A stretch of 64,000 bases of DNA from contig JAXIVH010000002.1 of NCBI GenBank assembly GCA_036785325.1, positions 540,001 through 604,000 on the forward strand, in the 5' to 3' direction. Positions within the stretch are counted from its first letter, which is position 1. Each line of letters opens with the position of its first letter. The stretch is from Urophycis tenuis. Its lineage: Eukaryota; Chordata; Actinopteri; Gadiformes; Phycidae. Made by a program: the position numbers and the translations under genes. The notes under the pieces were generated by a model. It searched no databases, had not been told where the DNA came from, and was given only the letters and a program-made list of their open reading frames with translations. Below, one piece after another: positions 11,185 to 24,800 of this stretch.

Positions 11185-13414
11185 TTAATAATCATCATCG
11201 CTTTCATATATCACAGCTTGGGAATCGTCATTGTTCTGGCACTGGCTGCTGCACTGACACATGTCAAAACAGGCTAAGGCCTTAGCTCTGCAGGAGCACC
11301 TCGCAGAAGAGCCGTCAGATTTACACTTGCATTGAACCAACTCAAGGATTGCGTTTGGGGCTGGGAGGACCTGTGTGGTCACTGGTTTGAGCATGCCACC
11401 CAAGTGTTGGTAGTATCCATTTAGCAGAGGATCCAGCTGTGGATCCTGCAGAGCAATGGCTGCCTGTGCCCATACTGTTGTTTGGACATGGACTCTCAAG
11501 ATGTGCTGCTTCAGAGCTCCAAGAGTTGGAGGGAGCTTGTCACTTTCTGCCCTATGTTTGCAGAAGAGATACCATTGCAGTTGAGGGATTACCTTGATGA
11601 TGATCCCCTTGGGTGAGTAAGCTACACATACAAAGGATTCCAGGGCTGACAGCATTCCTTCGGTCACATCTGCTTCATCCAAAAGCATCTGCAGAGCTTT
11701 GACAACATATTCATCTGCTTTGAGGTTAGACCTGCAGCCAGGTTGCCTTGCCTATGCGGGAGAACCTTCCTGTGTTGTCAGCCCCAGTAAATGCATGAAA
11801 GGCTGGCAAAGCCTTTGCTCTTTCTTTACCTAGAGGTCGCCACAGTGGTTCAATCTGCACAACACCAGAGGCCATAGGAATGGGCGTGTTCTTTAACAAT
11901 CTGACACAACAATCTGTGCATCATGTGGGTTTCGCTGTGAAGCCAGCGCAGCCTGGTTGATCAGCAGTGTGTCTACTTCTTTGTGGTTGTTTTCCTCAAA
12001 GACAAGGTCTTTGTTGCTCCTAGTGAGCCCAGAAGCAGATGTCATGATCAGCTTGGAGGATCCCTGGTTGTACTCCAGAATTTCTTTAGCAAGATTTTCA
12101 GTCAGATCACTCTTAGTCTTGTCATGGGAGAGGAATCTGCTCAATGGGATGTGCTTGATGTTGGTGTCATCTCTGACTTGATACTGAATAGAAGCTTGTC
12201 CTTGTCTTCTTTTATCTCTAGTTGCACTTTTCAGAGAATCTGCCCTATATGTATCAAACACGAGGATGATTTCATCATAATTTCTTGTCAGTCTGTTATT
12301 GAAGCACCAACTCAGATCCTTGACTGAGTGGCTGTCGATACAGTCGCTGTTTTGTCCACCAGTGTTATCTTCCGGCTGGGTTGATGTGAGGTCTTGAGTT
12401 CCTGTATCTACTGCATCTTTGTGAGTAGAACTTCAAATTTGAGGCGGCTGATGGTCTTCATGGGGCATGTCTTCTTTTGTCAGCTTCCCAAGTAGATGGA
12501 TTAACTTTGACTTGTCATCGCATGGCAGAATTTTTCCATCAGGAGCTAACAGTTCCCTTGGTGTCAGAGTGAATTCAGTTTCCTATGGCCTCTTTGTAGT
12601 TGATGTCTCGGTTTGACCTGGCAAGTACCATCAGCCTTGCAAACAGGTCCTTGGTCTCCTTCAGATCCACAGTATTGTTTCTGTGTAATCTTCGTGTTCC
12701 CAGACAGGAACATCTTGTTGTTCTCTTTCTTCACAGGGGCCCAGAGGCTGACATCTCCATTAATACGCTCTGATACATAGTCTTCAAACAACTTCTGGCT
12801 AGTGACATCAGCATTCAAGATCTGTTGTACATACTCATCTGGGTTGTAGGCTTGTGTGATCACCTTGTGCAGTTTGTCACCTTCAGTGGTAAAGGGGTTT
12901 CCATGGCTGAGTATGGCTGCCTTGATGTTGTCAATTGTGTCATGTGCCCTCTTGACTGCACTTAGCCCAAGCTCATGATGTTCTGTGATTCTGTCAGCTT
13001 CCATGTCAAACTGACTCTTGAACTCTTTCGCGAGAGGAGAAAGTTTAGGTGCGACCATTAAAAAATCTCTGTCTGGCATTGGCATTGTTGGAGACAGCAA
13101 TGATGCCAGAGCTAATCTTCATTAGCTTGTTTAGGTGTTTGCATCCCTGGTCTGCCCCAACAGACATACATAAAGGGAATGACATTCTTTGTGACTGATA
13201 TATTTTCTGTTCGTAGTTCCTCCCATGTCTCAGGGTGATTGGTTCTCAAGTCATGCATGTCTGCGATGTATCTTGGCCAGAGCCGCTTGTACTTGATGCG
13301 GACCGTGGCAAAGAACAGCTTGCTCAGTGCCTCTCCAGCTTGTAGATGGAGTTCCAGGTCAGCATTCCAAGTTGCCGATATAAATGATAGGATCTTTGTA
13401 ATCATTCTAATCAA
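11185..13414 (-). pseudogene. Broken transposon gene with PIN/XPG-like core and CXC-type cysteine tail
   Basis: Read on the minus strand, fragments at 13414-13112, 13100-12564, 12261-11893 and 11688-11185 line up as one protein broken by frameshifts and stops. The N-terminal part includes LWPRYIADMHDLRTNHPETW. A middle part reads VFDTYRADSLKSATRDKRRQ and later EVDTLLINQAA. About 11720-11815 reads FHAFTGADNTGRFSRIGKAT, in a different frame from the next fragment. The C-terminus has CKCKSDGSSARCSCRAKALA, then further cysteines, then an acidic end. The E.DTLL and GADNTG motifs resemble metal-binding acids of PIN/XPG nucleases, and the cysteine pattern resembles Tesmin/TSO1 CXC domains; both are inference. 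A stretch between QIVVSDC and LLKNTP looks deleted. I recognise the family as a widespread fish repeat-borne protein but cannot name its function. Confidence 0.6.
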
Positions 13415-13506
13415 TCATAACTTTTCATTACAAAGATATTGCCAGAAAACAACCACGCAGTGTAATTTTTTTCCTACTCATGCATTGAAGGGTTAATATG
13501 GTGAAG

Positions 13507-13783
13507 TGTAACTAGCACCATTGGATTCCCTAACCCTGATAATGTGAATTTAGCAGTTAAAATCAACGCTCAAGCTTATTCAATCAGAAGCAGAGAAATT
13601 AAAATTGTAAGTTTTAGGTCGGCCATTTTTTTAAATTCAATATGGCCGTCACATAGACATCTGGGCAAATACAAACATTGATTTTCGGACTCCTTATACC
13701 ATAACCTTTCCAAAAATGTATAGTTTAGCAAATCCCCAAAAAATTCCCACTGAGGTTAAAATTTGACAATAAGGAACCGGACT
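13507..13783 (-). repeat. Right terminal inverted repeat of the long-TIR transposon
   Basis: It is the inverse of 10610-10866. It is slightly longer because of extra bases between the terminal ten and the gggaatttttt core. Confidence 0.85.
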
Positions 13784-14641
13784 GCCGAATGTCCAGCTGT
13801 TTGCCATCTCTCATTCTGTGGGTTTGAGAGACAGAAGTGCCACAAGCCCAACATCAGTGCATCTGCTACATGAGCCCAGCTCTATCTCTCTATCTCTAGC
13901 TGTCTCACTCTGTGCTTTGTATGTGAGCACAGCTGGCACCTGGACCCTAAGTACAATACTTCTAGTTCTCAGCTCCATCTTATATCACATATTGGATTGG
14001 AGAGGCCTGTATGCATGGGATCCCTGTCTGATGAAGGAGGAGGAGGGTGTCAGGGCACTGGGACCAGACTGCTGGGGAACAAGGTGTGGGTGGGAGGGGG
14101 AGGTGAATTGCCCCTCTGTTTTCTACATTACTCCCATTCACTAATTTCTCCTCCCCCCTGTATCCCCAATTTGGATAGAGGAAGCTCCCATACCCATCCA
14201 GCGCTGGTTCCCTGCTGAGTGAGCATTCCAGTTGGGGTTACTGATGCCTGTGGGGAGGGTGGATCCAGGGGGGATTGACCTCCTGCAAGGAACCATCCAA
14301 GACATGAGAATGAAAGGTGACACTAGTATATCTCATTCTTCACTTGCATTGTTTAATAAACCAGTAGACATTCATTGGGGGCTAATAGTGATAGTTCTCT
14401 GTTATTTCCTCACCAGAAAGTACATTTGATGAAGGTCCTGAATTGCTGTTTAGTATTATAACGCCTCATAATAACGGTGTTACAACACTGGCAATATTTC
14501 CTCCCTTAAATGCTCTGTAACCTTTGGAATCTCACAGCTCAGGTGTACACTTCCCTGTTTCACAAGCTGTTGGGAACATTGTTTGAATTGCTGAAGGTCC
14601 TTGTGCTCAAATCTGAGCTATAATAGTTTAATAAAAACAAC

Positions 14642-14692
<51 letters not shown>

Positions 14693-15559
14693 CGTTATTG
14701 TTGTTATTATTATTATTATTATTTATAACCACTTATTAATACTGTAAGATGTTATATAATTGTGTCTACAAAGTGATGTTGAATTTGTATGGGACGACAT
14801 AACACACATTATTTCCATGGTAATCTTGGAAAACATAAGTCGTTTTGTGACCCAATAATTGCTATTACAACGACAATAATACATTTGTGAAATCAAATAA
14901 TGGGCCAGTAGAGGGCAGTATTATATAACAATGAATCACATGAAGACAAACGGCGTTTAAGTGCAAATGATGAATACAAAGTTCCACAGTATAACTTGTT
15001 GGTTGTCCGCCAGGCGAATGTATATCCAATTAAATGAAATTCAAATATACCTTTCCTACATCCATTTTTATTTCATTATTATTAGAATAACCATGAAAAT
15101 AACAATGTCAATGTCATCCAGAATATTGTATCAGCTGAGCATCTTGGCTGAAGATCAACAAAAACGGCGTTACTTTATCTCATGAAATAGTATGGTTATA
15201 CGTAAGGTTGTGACTGATACCTTTCATCTCCCACAGTTCTAGAAATAGACCTTCTCTCAAGTCAAAAGAGAAGCCGATGATAGCCAACGTATGAATAAAT
15301 GTTCACATTGGAGAGGGGAGAAGGGTAATTACTGTTACTGAATTGCATTTGTTTTTAAGCTCCGGGTCATTCAAGTTTTTAATGTAAAATAATAAAAATA
15401 ATAATAATACAATAATATAAATAATAACAAGTTGTATATTACTGTAAATAAAGGGGTGCCGCAGTATAGTTATGATGGGTCTGCAAGTGGAAGTGGTTGG
15501 TCAACCAGCAGCCAACCACTAGCGTTGTTACTCGATTCTTGAGACCATCTGACCATTTG
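13784..15559. other. Intergenic stretch upstream of ankrd28
   Basis: Apart from the ATT microsatellite, nothing is recognised. Any distal regulatory sites are not visible by eye. Confidence 0.5.
14641..14723 (+). repeat. ATT microsatellite with interruption
   Basis: An ATT run is broken by atcgttattgttgtt and then continues. Confidence 0.95.
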
Positions 15560-15795
15560 AATTGCATGTCTATCTGAGGTGGACTATGATGGCGGTAATG
15601 TTATGGAGTTTCCGCTGATCCTTTGCTTCATGCCATCGCCCCAGGAAGCTAGCAAGATAGCTAAGCTAACGGCACGCTAGGCCTCATTGTAACTATCAAC
15701 AAACCCACCGGTTTGTTCAGTTAAAACACAGCTATTATCAGGACAAATAAGACACGCATATGATTCTGCCTGAGAACAATTACGACTTTTAAAAT
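15560..15795 (+). promoter_or_regulatory. ankrd28: Likely ankrd28 core promoter and 5' UTR, with a YY1-like site
   Basis: About 200 bp before the start codon lies atgatggcgg (15586-15595), which resembles the YY1 element often found near the start of TATA-less housekeeping genes. Several out-of-frame ATGs follow. The transcription start is inferred, not seen. Confidence 0.35.
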
Positions 15796-15822
15796 ATGGT
15801 GGTTCTCAAAATTCGAGACCAG
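15796..15822 (+). CDS. ankrd28: ankrd28 exon 1 (first coding exon)
   Basis: It encodes residues 1-9, MVVLKIRDQ. The donor gtaagt begins at 15823. The ATG sits in an A-rich context with G at +4. Intron 1 (4.8 kb) follows. Confidence 0.85.
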
Positions 15823-18800
15823 GTAAGTTACCACTTTGTCAAAGCTACATTTCAGCTATCGCTGGTTGGCTCACCTTAATTTCAGCGTCGCCGACGAAAT
15901 ATAGCACAACTATCTGACTATTCCTTCAGACAGAAGATAATGTAGGAACTTATATCGTGTTCATATATTGTAGCCATAGTCGTAAAGAGCGAAGTAACAC
16001 ACTCCCCATGTTTGATGTTAATCTGGACCAATTTTATCATCCAAAAACCATGCTTAATGGGATTGGTTAAATTCTAGTAATTGTCGTCAGCTAACCAAAG
16101 CAATGCTAATGTTTTATGTTGGTTTCCAGTATTTCCACTGCTCGTGAGCGACGACAGAGAGCTTTCTTTTGGAAAACTTCTGTGTGAGAAAGTGTCCTAT
16201 GTGTTTACACAAAAAACGATGTAATAAATGCTAACTAGCTGTCTCCAAATGCCGATCAGAATTCTGCTAATAATGACAATCTTCCAAGGATACTGACATT
16301 GTTTTACGAATGACCGTCGCGCTTACGCATATGTAGATTGGTACTTTTGAATGTTATTGTGTCATTGCCGCAGTTTATGGCGACATGGCGATTTCATATC
16401 TTTTGCTTATTTGATGGATCTTATTTGTGACAAGCTGTTTCAATTAGTATCTGTGTAATATCAGTATGGGTTAAGCATAAAATAGTCAGCATGTTTATGC
16501 ATTGCTTTACCCTCGCTGGATTTTTAACTGTTTATTTATAATTAATGGAATGCAGTGGCTAAACTGTTGCTATGCATAGACTACTTTTCTTCTCCTTGAT
16601 GTGAACTGTGCCTGGTGGAATCTCTTAATTATAATTATTTGGGTTTGTGGGCGATTATTTGAAAATGAAAGTATTTTTAGTTACAATCTGACAAGGACGT
16701 GTATAAGCATTCGACACATCAATCAAAAATAGCGTTACGCGTGTAGTGCGTGCAAGTGCACGTTGTTAAGCCCGCGACTGTCATTTTCGTACCGCGTGTG
16801 CTTGTCGTTGGCGTGGATGTGTACGTGAATGACGGTGTGCCTGGACTCAGGCGAGGCGAGGTGCCAGAGAGCGGTCGCCATGGTGATGGTATTAACCAGA
16901 CAGGATTGTATGAGGTGCTCCGACGTTCTTCTTGAGGCACTGCAAATATCCAACACTGATGTACATGAGTTTTCAACTAGAATATTAACTATTTGTATCT
17001 CACATGTATTGACTGAATATAGATACTTTGAAACAAGTGTCGATTGTAAACTCGCTTGTACCGTACACATTGGCCTATTCACATTCTCTGTAAATATGGG
17101 CCACAACCAAGATAAAAAAGTACGCATTTGACGGTCGTCCTGGCAGTAACGTTACGACACAGTTGTGTTGCACCGAGCTTTGGAAAAATGACACCGTTTA
17201 TTGTTAAATCTCAGTTCTTTCCGCAAACAGAAATGATCAAAACGTTGCTTACTTTTTCATCCTGTTGAACAAGGACATGTCAATATTTATAGCTTCATAC
17301 GATCCTTGCATGTCTTCTGCATTTCTAGCTAACTGTACTTCTAACATACCATTGTTTAATTGCAACACATTTGCAAAACCTTTATGTGGAGTGAGGTAGG
17401 TGATTGATATTTACAGATCTATACAATCAGTTTAGGTATACTAAATTGATTGCGTATACTTTTAGAGCCGTTTCAAATGGCCAACAGTTTAAAAATTATG
17501 TTAACTCTAGAGAAAGAAATCAAAGCAGCTAAATAGCTTATTTCTGGGACGCAATGGTTGCATTTTATGACAACTTAATCTTGTCTTTATGGGTTTGTGC
17601 CTGGATGGGATTCCAAGCTTTCAAATGCTACTGCCTACTGAGAGAAAGGGGTAGTCAACATATAGGCCTACTGTACACATTGTGTAGCATTCATTCATTT
17701 ATTGTTGTGGACAGCAATTTGAGTGATGCTGCCTAAAGACAGATTATTGGTCATACATTTGAGCTGATTGATAAACAATTAATGCAACTATGGCCTTTTA
17801 AACTGTCATAGCTACAATGCATTTAGGAATGTATGATATTTATAAAAATGCATCTGAATGGGGCACCTTTGTAAAGACAACATGAGATGAACATTTATAA
17901 GTATTGTCTTAGGTGATCTTAGTTTTTGGGAATGTGGTAATTTTGAGCATCATCTTGGTGTATTAAATAATTTTGTCTGGGATCCATAAAGTCACCTTCA
18001 TCTGTGAAACAATGAATTGATATCGCCTTGAAATACAAGTACGGCTGAATATTACCAGATGTCTAGAGCAAGAGCATTGTTCAAAGTAACCTGTTGGATG
18101 TCGCCTAACCAGCAGAAACTGCCTAACTGAGTCAAGCCACGTTTATTTATATAAACCCTTTATTGACATTCTCAATGGGCTTTGCAGGGCCTCATTCCAA
18201 CAGAATGAGGCCCCTATCTAAGCTAACGGACAAAAGAAAGAAAAAATCAATCAAAAAGAAGCATTCATAACAGATGTTTGCACAGTGTGCAATTAAGCGA
18301 GCCTAGTAAGAGAAAATGAAAGAGTTTGGATATGGAGGTGATCAGATGTAGTACCACCAGGGTTCATCTGCCTTTCAACCCACCAGACTAACTCTTATAC
18401 CTTGGCGCAACGGTGCTCCAGTTTTCAGCCTTCACAACTACAACAAGTACAACATCAACCATTGTTAATTGTGTATTTGCAAGTTAGATGCAAGCAATAT
18501 TATCCTTCTGGCTATCATTTGAAATACAGAGCTCCAAGTACATCCATGGTTGAACCTGTCTAGTTAGTCTGCGACACCCATTCAATTTGGATCTTTGCAG
18601 AGACTATCCTTATCACGCAACCTCACATTCTGTTTCACTACACAGATCAGTTGGGACCTCGGGCGGCCCACGTCATTTGAAATGACATTATAATCAGGGC
18701 CAAACAGGGACTGTTTTATCGTTGATGATGTAAAATACAACCACCACTGGCAAAACAGCAATCACATCTTCTGAAGCAAAAACGGAACAAGAACAAGAGT

Positions 18801-21800
18801 ACGTTAGACTAGACTAGACTAGAGTATCTCTAGAGTATCTCAGCGGACAAACGTTTGCACACAGCGCACCGCCATGGTGTCATACATTTTGTTACACTGA
18901 TTAGCTGAAGGTGTTTGTCTGCAAGGCAAGTACTCCTGCTCACTGAAATCGAGGTTGGGGCAGAGGTCCATACTGATCTATGTATTTATACAGGGTGGCA
19001 GTAGCTCACTGGATAGAGCGGATGGAAAGAGCGGGTCATCCACTAACCGCAGGGTCGGTGGTTCGATCCCCTTGATCCCCCTCCTCCAACTGTCCACATG
19101 TCGAACTGCAAATATACTGATTGTAATTCACTTTGGACAAAAGCGTCCGCTAAATGCCCCTTTACACAGAATATGAGATGACGTGATCAGGATGGGCTAG
19201 TATTGAATGGGGCAAGCATGACATGATAGTCAAGGAAATTACTAGTGGTTGCATGTGAGACAAACATTCCCAGTCTCAAGTTTTCTTTTTTTTAAAGTGG
19301 TACCTGGTTGTTTATCGATTGTATAACAACAATGGAGTCAGATCAGTCTCAATTACTAATGAATGCACACTGACGGATAGATAGATAAAAAAACTTTATT
19401 GATCCCCTAGGGTAAATTCAGGATCCAACTATTTAAAAGATATAGACATCACACGTAACAAACCAACATACACATACAACATAAGCAGGATAAATATGGA
19501 TACAGTGAATCTAGTCCAGGCTGGGGGAGGGACGCAGGGGGGGGCTGTGTATAAGGGCTAACATAGTGAGGTAAAAACAGTGGTGGAGAGGGTGGAGTCT
19601 ATGCAGAGAAGTCTAGCTCTAACCCTGTAACCATATATGTAACCATATCCAAATGTGTTTTTGATGACCATAACAAATACTTTTTAAAACATTTGGGAAT
19701 TTCTGCTACATTCACAACAAGAAATATTTGGGTGTGTCATCAGAAATATGTGAACCATAATGAGTCATATATATATATATAAAGCCCAAAATACATTTGA
19801 CAATCCTGTGTGTGTTTATTTATATTGGGACTAATCGGTTTTCTCAGTTTCCAAACCATCAACAAAGGTGCCAATGACTGGTGCTAGACCGTCAATGCAC
19901 ACTTCAATCCACTGAACAGATTTTTCTATCTGAAGGTTTGGTTTAATTTAGATTCTATTAATTATTCAATTAAATCATAGTAATATTATGTCTCCAATAT
20001 TTAACTCACCCCTCTCTAACCTTAGTAACTAAACATGAAATATTTCCCCTTCTCAGCCTTGGGAAAAATACTGTTATCATACTCCCTGGAAGTCCTTTTG
20101 CTTTACAGTAAATGGTTCAACATAAATAGCGTAAGGATTTGCCATGGCCGAGTGCTTGGCTCCGTTGGCTCATCACATGGTTTGGTCTAGAATGTCAGTG
20201 GATGCTCTCCCGTTTCCGTATGGAGGGGAAGAAGAACATATTGAGACCTAGGTTCAGTTGTTGCTCTGTGCTGCTATAACCTAATACATGGGAAACCCTT
20301 CTATATGGATAAATAGGCCCCTCCATTTTTCATATTAACAAAGCTGCAGGGGAAAAAGCAATTGACTTAAGTTCAGTGAATAAATGTTGCACTCTTCCCT
20401 CTAGAATTGTTGTATGTGGATAGATGGATTAGATTATTTTGCAGTGCACATGGTTAAACAAATACATAAGTATACTCGTACAAATAATAATGCATTTGCT
20501 AAATAATATTCTATTCTATTGTTTCAGTCTAGCAATATAATTTTTTTTATCTGATGTGTTGACTGATAAATCTTCTAACATTGTATTTTTTTCATTTGCA
20601 GCCTGCTTTGCTGAAAGCTATTTTCAATGTGGACCCAGATGAAGTACGCTCCCTCATATTCAAGAAAGAAGATGTAAATACACAGGTAATCTTGTCTTAT
20701 CATAATCTTCCTTCCTTCTATCTTGCAGCTGTTTCTATGTTTTGCCTGCTTTTATCCAAATTGATTAGAAAATTTAAAAACATGTAATCAATTGGGATTC
20801 ATTTAGTTTGGACTGCTGTAATTTCCTTTGGCCATTGTTTTTCTTTTATTGTGTCACTCCTTGGTCATCATGAAGTAGATTACCCCCCCCCCCCCCACTG
20901 GTGGGGGTGTGTTTTGCAATTTTTGGAAAAGGCTTTTTCGGAATTGAGGAATCGCCTCTTTTTGCCCCGCTTATGCCTTTGTTTCAGCTTTTCAGTCAAC
21001 CCCACTAGACCCACAGCAGATTTTTCCATTCCTATACTGCCTAAGATTGCTTTATTAAGTTTGAATATCTGATATCTTCCCACCTTTAACTCTGTTTGCA
21101 AGTCAATATGTGATGGATCTAACTACAGTTCTTGACTTATTGTTGTGTTGATTTCTATCCTTGTGTCGCATCTGCCAATCAATTGCATACAAATCAAGAC
21201 TAGTAAACATTGTCCGGATCGTTTTGCTGTAATAATGATTAATATGCATGGAATTCCTGTAACTTAAGCCTCTATAATCATGTTATATTTGGTTATTTAA
21301 AATAAAGCAATATTGACAAATTGGTGCTCTCTGAACATCGATTTGTCTAGTTTGCCTTTTAAGCTACAGCCCTACATGCTTCTCAAACCCAGTTTTGGCT
21401 TGGATTTGAACACCCAGGCCACAACACTGAACTCTCCACAGTCTGAACTCTCCTTTGCATTCTCCCCACTAACAATGCACTCATGCACCTAAGCACTTCG
21501 TTTTGAAAATATGGTCTGTCCGTCTGTTGTATTTAATCTTAAATTGAAGGCATTATGTCATTATGTATGTCTTTGTTGTTCAGCAGAGATGCGCTAACAT
21601 GCTGTACTGTACCCAAATTCCACCAACCTGGTCATGTGGTCATCAAAGCAAATTGACTTGACTTTTTTAACATCCCCTCAATTTATATAAGATTTGATTT
21701 GATTCAATCTATGGTTGTCTGAAACAGTTGTCTTATTTCCAGAAGATTATGTCTGAACGGCATAGGATTAATGGCATATTACTTTTACATTTACAGTACT

Positions 21801-24800
21801 GCTATTTCTACACATAACCTGCTTAGTTCATTTCCTGCATTCTTGGGTCAAGCTCAGACCATTTGTTTTAGATGTATGTTTAAATGCAGTGTATAATGTT
21901 GTTCCTTTCATGTCAGGACAATGAAAAGCGGACCCCGCTGCATGCTGCTGCTTATCTGGGAGATGCGGAAATCGTAGAGCTGCTGATACTGTCAGGTAGG
22001 GTTTTACATCCATAATGACACTGCAGTCCAGCACCACTATATGTTCTCAATCAGAGCATTATCGTTACCTTTATGCTTTGCATGTGTACTAAGCATAAAC
22101 ATAATGACAAGAAATGACAAGAAAATGTAATTCCACGCGAGGAATTACTTGTGCATAGGAATACCTGTAATCATTCAAATAGTTTAGTTGAGGTGGGGAT
22201 CGCCAACCCTCTGGTTGTGGAACACATGCACTGAGCTGTGTCGCCCAGCTGACAGCAGGAAAGCAGTCAGCAGAGTCCAACTTAACAATTAGAAAGCTAG
22301 GCTCAATGTTATCTGAGAGTTTTTTGCATTTTTAATCGCAAATATCTCAAAAAGGATCAAGTTTAGCAAAATTTCAAATACACAGCACAGACATATGGAA
22401 GTAGAGCTTTGTAATACAGTTTGAATGACATCTCGAGGTTCAGTCCTTTAGCTTCCATTGATTTGGTGTGACGAAGAATAAGAAGAAGAATAATATGACG
22501 AAAAGCAATATCTAGATAATTATTATTACTTTAAGTAATAATGCTTGAAAATGCGAGTAATATAATGTTTACTAATGTAAACCGGTCCATCCCAGAGAAA
22601 TAAAAATATGATTACTTTCCATTGGCTTTTATTTGCATAATTATCTGAGACGTGTGTTCTCTAGGAGCAAGAGTGAATGCCAAAGACAACAAATGGCTGA
22701 CTCCTCTGCACCGGGCCGTAGCATCCTGCAGCGAGGTACATGCAGCATTACATTCTAACAATCATGACAAAAAATGAAACATGACCCCTGTACTACTCAT
22801 GGTTCAAGAAGTTCCATTTTCCCAGACACACATGGTCTGTCCCCGCAGGAGGCCGTCCAGGTGCTGCTGAAACACTCAGCGGACGTCAACGCCCGGGACA
22901 AGAACTGGCAGACGCCGCTGCACATCGCTGCAGCCAACAAGGCGGTCCGCTGTGCCGAGGCGCTGGTCCCCCTGCTCAGCAACGTGAACGTTTCAGACCG
23001 CGCAGGGCGGACGGCGCTGCACCACGCGGCCTTCAGTGGCCACCTGGAGGTGGGCCCTGTGTGTGTTTACCTACCACCCTTAGGTTAGCATGGGCCCTGT
23101 GTGTGTTTACCTACCACCCTTAGGTTAGCATGGGCCCTGTGTGTGTTTACCTACCACCCTTAGGTTAGCATGGGCCCTGTGTGTGTTTACCTACCACCCT
23201 TAGGTTAGCATGGGCCCTGTGTGTGTTTACCTACCACCCTTAGGTTAGCATGGGCCCTGTGTGTGTTTACCTACCACCCTTAGGTTAGCATGGGCCCTGT
23301 GTGTGTTTACCTACCACCCTTAGGTTAGCATGGGCCCTGTGTGTGTTTACCTACCACCCTTAGGTTAGCATGGGCCCTGTGTGTGTTTACCTACCACCCT
23401 TAGGTTAGCATGGGCCCTGTGTGTGTTTACCTACCACCCTTAGGTTAGCATGGGCCCTGTGTGTGTTTACCTACCACCCTTAGGTTAGCATGGGCCCTGT
23501 GTGTGTTTACCTACCACCCTTAGGTTAGCATGGGCCCTGTGTGTGTTTACCTACCACCCTTAGGTTAGCATGGGCCCTGTGTGTGTTTACCTACCACCCT
23601 TAGGTTAGCATGGGCCCTGTGTGTGTTTACCTACCACCCTTAGGTTAGCATGGGCCCTGTGTGTGTTTACCTACCACCCTTAGGTTAGCATGGGCCCTGT
23701 GTGTGTTTACCTACCACCCTTAGGTTAGCATGGGCCCTGTGTGTGTTTACCTACCACCCTTAGGTTAGCATGGGCCCTGTGTGTGTTTACCTACCACCCT
23801 TAGGTTAGCATGGGCCCTGTGTGTGTTTACCTACCACCCTTAGGTTAGCATGGGCCCTGTGTGTGTTTACCTACCACCCTTAGGTTAGCACGGGCCCTGT
23901 GTGTGTTTACCTACCACCCTTAGGTTAGCATGGGCCTTGTGTGTTTACCTACCACCCTTAGGTTAGCATGGGCCCTGTGTGTGTTTACCTACCAACTTTA
24001 GGTTAGCATGGGCCCTGTGTGTGTTTACCTACCACCCTTAGGTTAGCATGGGCCCTGTGTGTGTTTACCTACCACCTTTAGGTTAGCATGGGCCCTGTGT
24101 GTGTTTACCTACCACCTTTAGGTTAGCACGGGCTGTGTTCTTTCACCTTCCAGTTCAACTTGGACCACTGCAGTCAGTACTGGCTAATTTTTTGCTTGCT
24201 CCAAGTTAGTTTAGGGGTGTGTATATGTTTGACAATCAACATCATCTGTATTGGATAAAAAAAAAAATGTAAGTGGGTGGGGTTTAACCCGGAAGTCGCG
24301 TTACGTAAAATAAATGTCTAAAATTTATTCTTTCTATTTTAATTATTGACACTATTCACCCTGTCTGTTGAAAACCTTATATAAGAGCTATCTCCCAAAC
24401 CAAAATGTTACCGGATCCAACACCAGACAAGCCAGAGAACGTTATATGTTGTAGCGTTGTGTCGTGGAAAGGGCAACACATGTGGAAAGATCCGATTTTA
24501 GGCCGTGTTGTGTTTAATGTTATGGTTGGTAATGAAGGTTTTGAGCAGTGCTGGAAGTTATAGAGCAGCTGTTGAGCATTCTAAGTGGAAGCTTGGTCTG
24601 TACTGTACGCTGTGCAAAGTTTCAAGGAAATTGCACCGAAATTGCAATTTCCAGCCTGAAATTATTAATGTTAATAATATAAATATTTACATAATATTTC
24701 AAATAAGTTAATCTTTTCAAATGATTGTAGAGCGATGGATGGTGCGTGACAAGTGTCACCAGTAGAGTTGGTCTGGATCTCTGGCAGCGTGCCTGGTGAG

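Larger units (their letters stand above)
10610..13783 (-). mobile_element. DNA transposon of 3.2 kb with long (about 260 bp) inverted terminal repeats
   Basis: The left end (about 10610-10866) and right end (about 13507-13783) are inverted copies of each other, starting agtccggttc and ending gaaccggact. Long blocks match, such as gctaaactatacatttttgg and its inverse, and the right copy has about 20 extra bases near its tip. A minus-strand gene relic fills the interior. No convincing target duplication is visible. The long repeats and nuclease-like gene make an Academ-type element possible, but the superfamily is not established here. Confidence 0.85.
15823..20601 (+). other. ankrd28: ankrd28 intron 1
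   Basis: A 4.8 kb first intron with one SINE and one LINE tail. The remainder, including 15900-18100, shows no feature I can name. Confidence 0.8.

Noticed and set aside
18991..19070. Possible tRNA gene in intron 1
   Set aside because: It has the same SINE structure with the shared tail at 19130-19160.
23051..24140. Regular repeats that could suggest a CRISPR array or telomere-like DNA
   Set aside because: It is a head-to-tail 40-bp tandem array without spacers. The ttaggtta words are part of the unit and not TTAGGG repeats.
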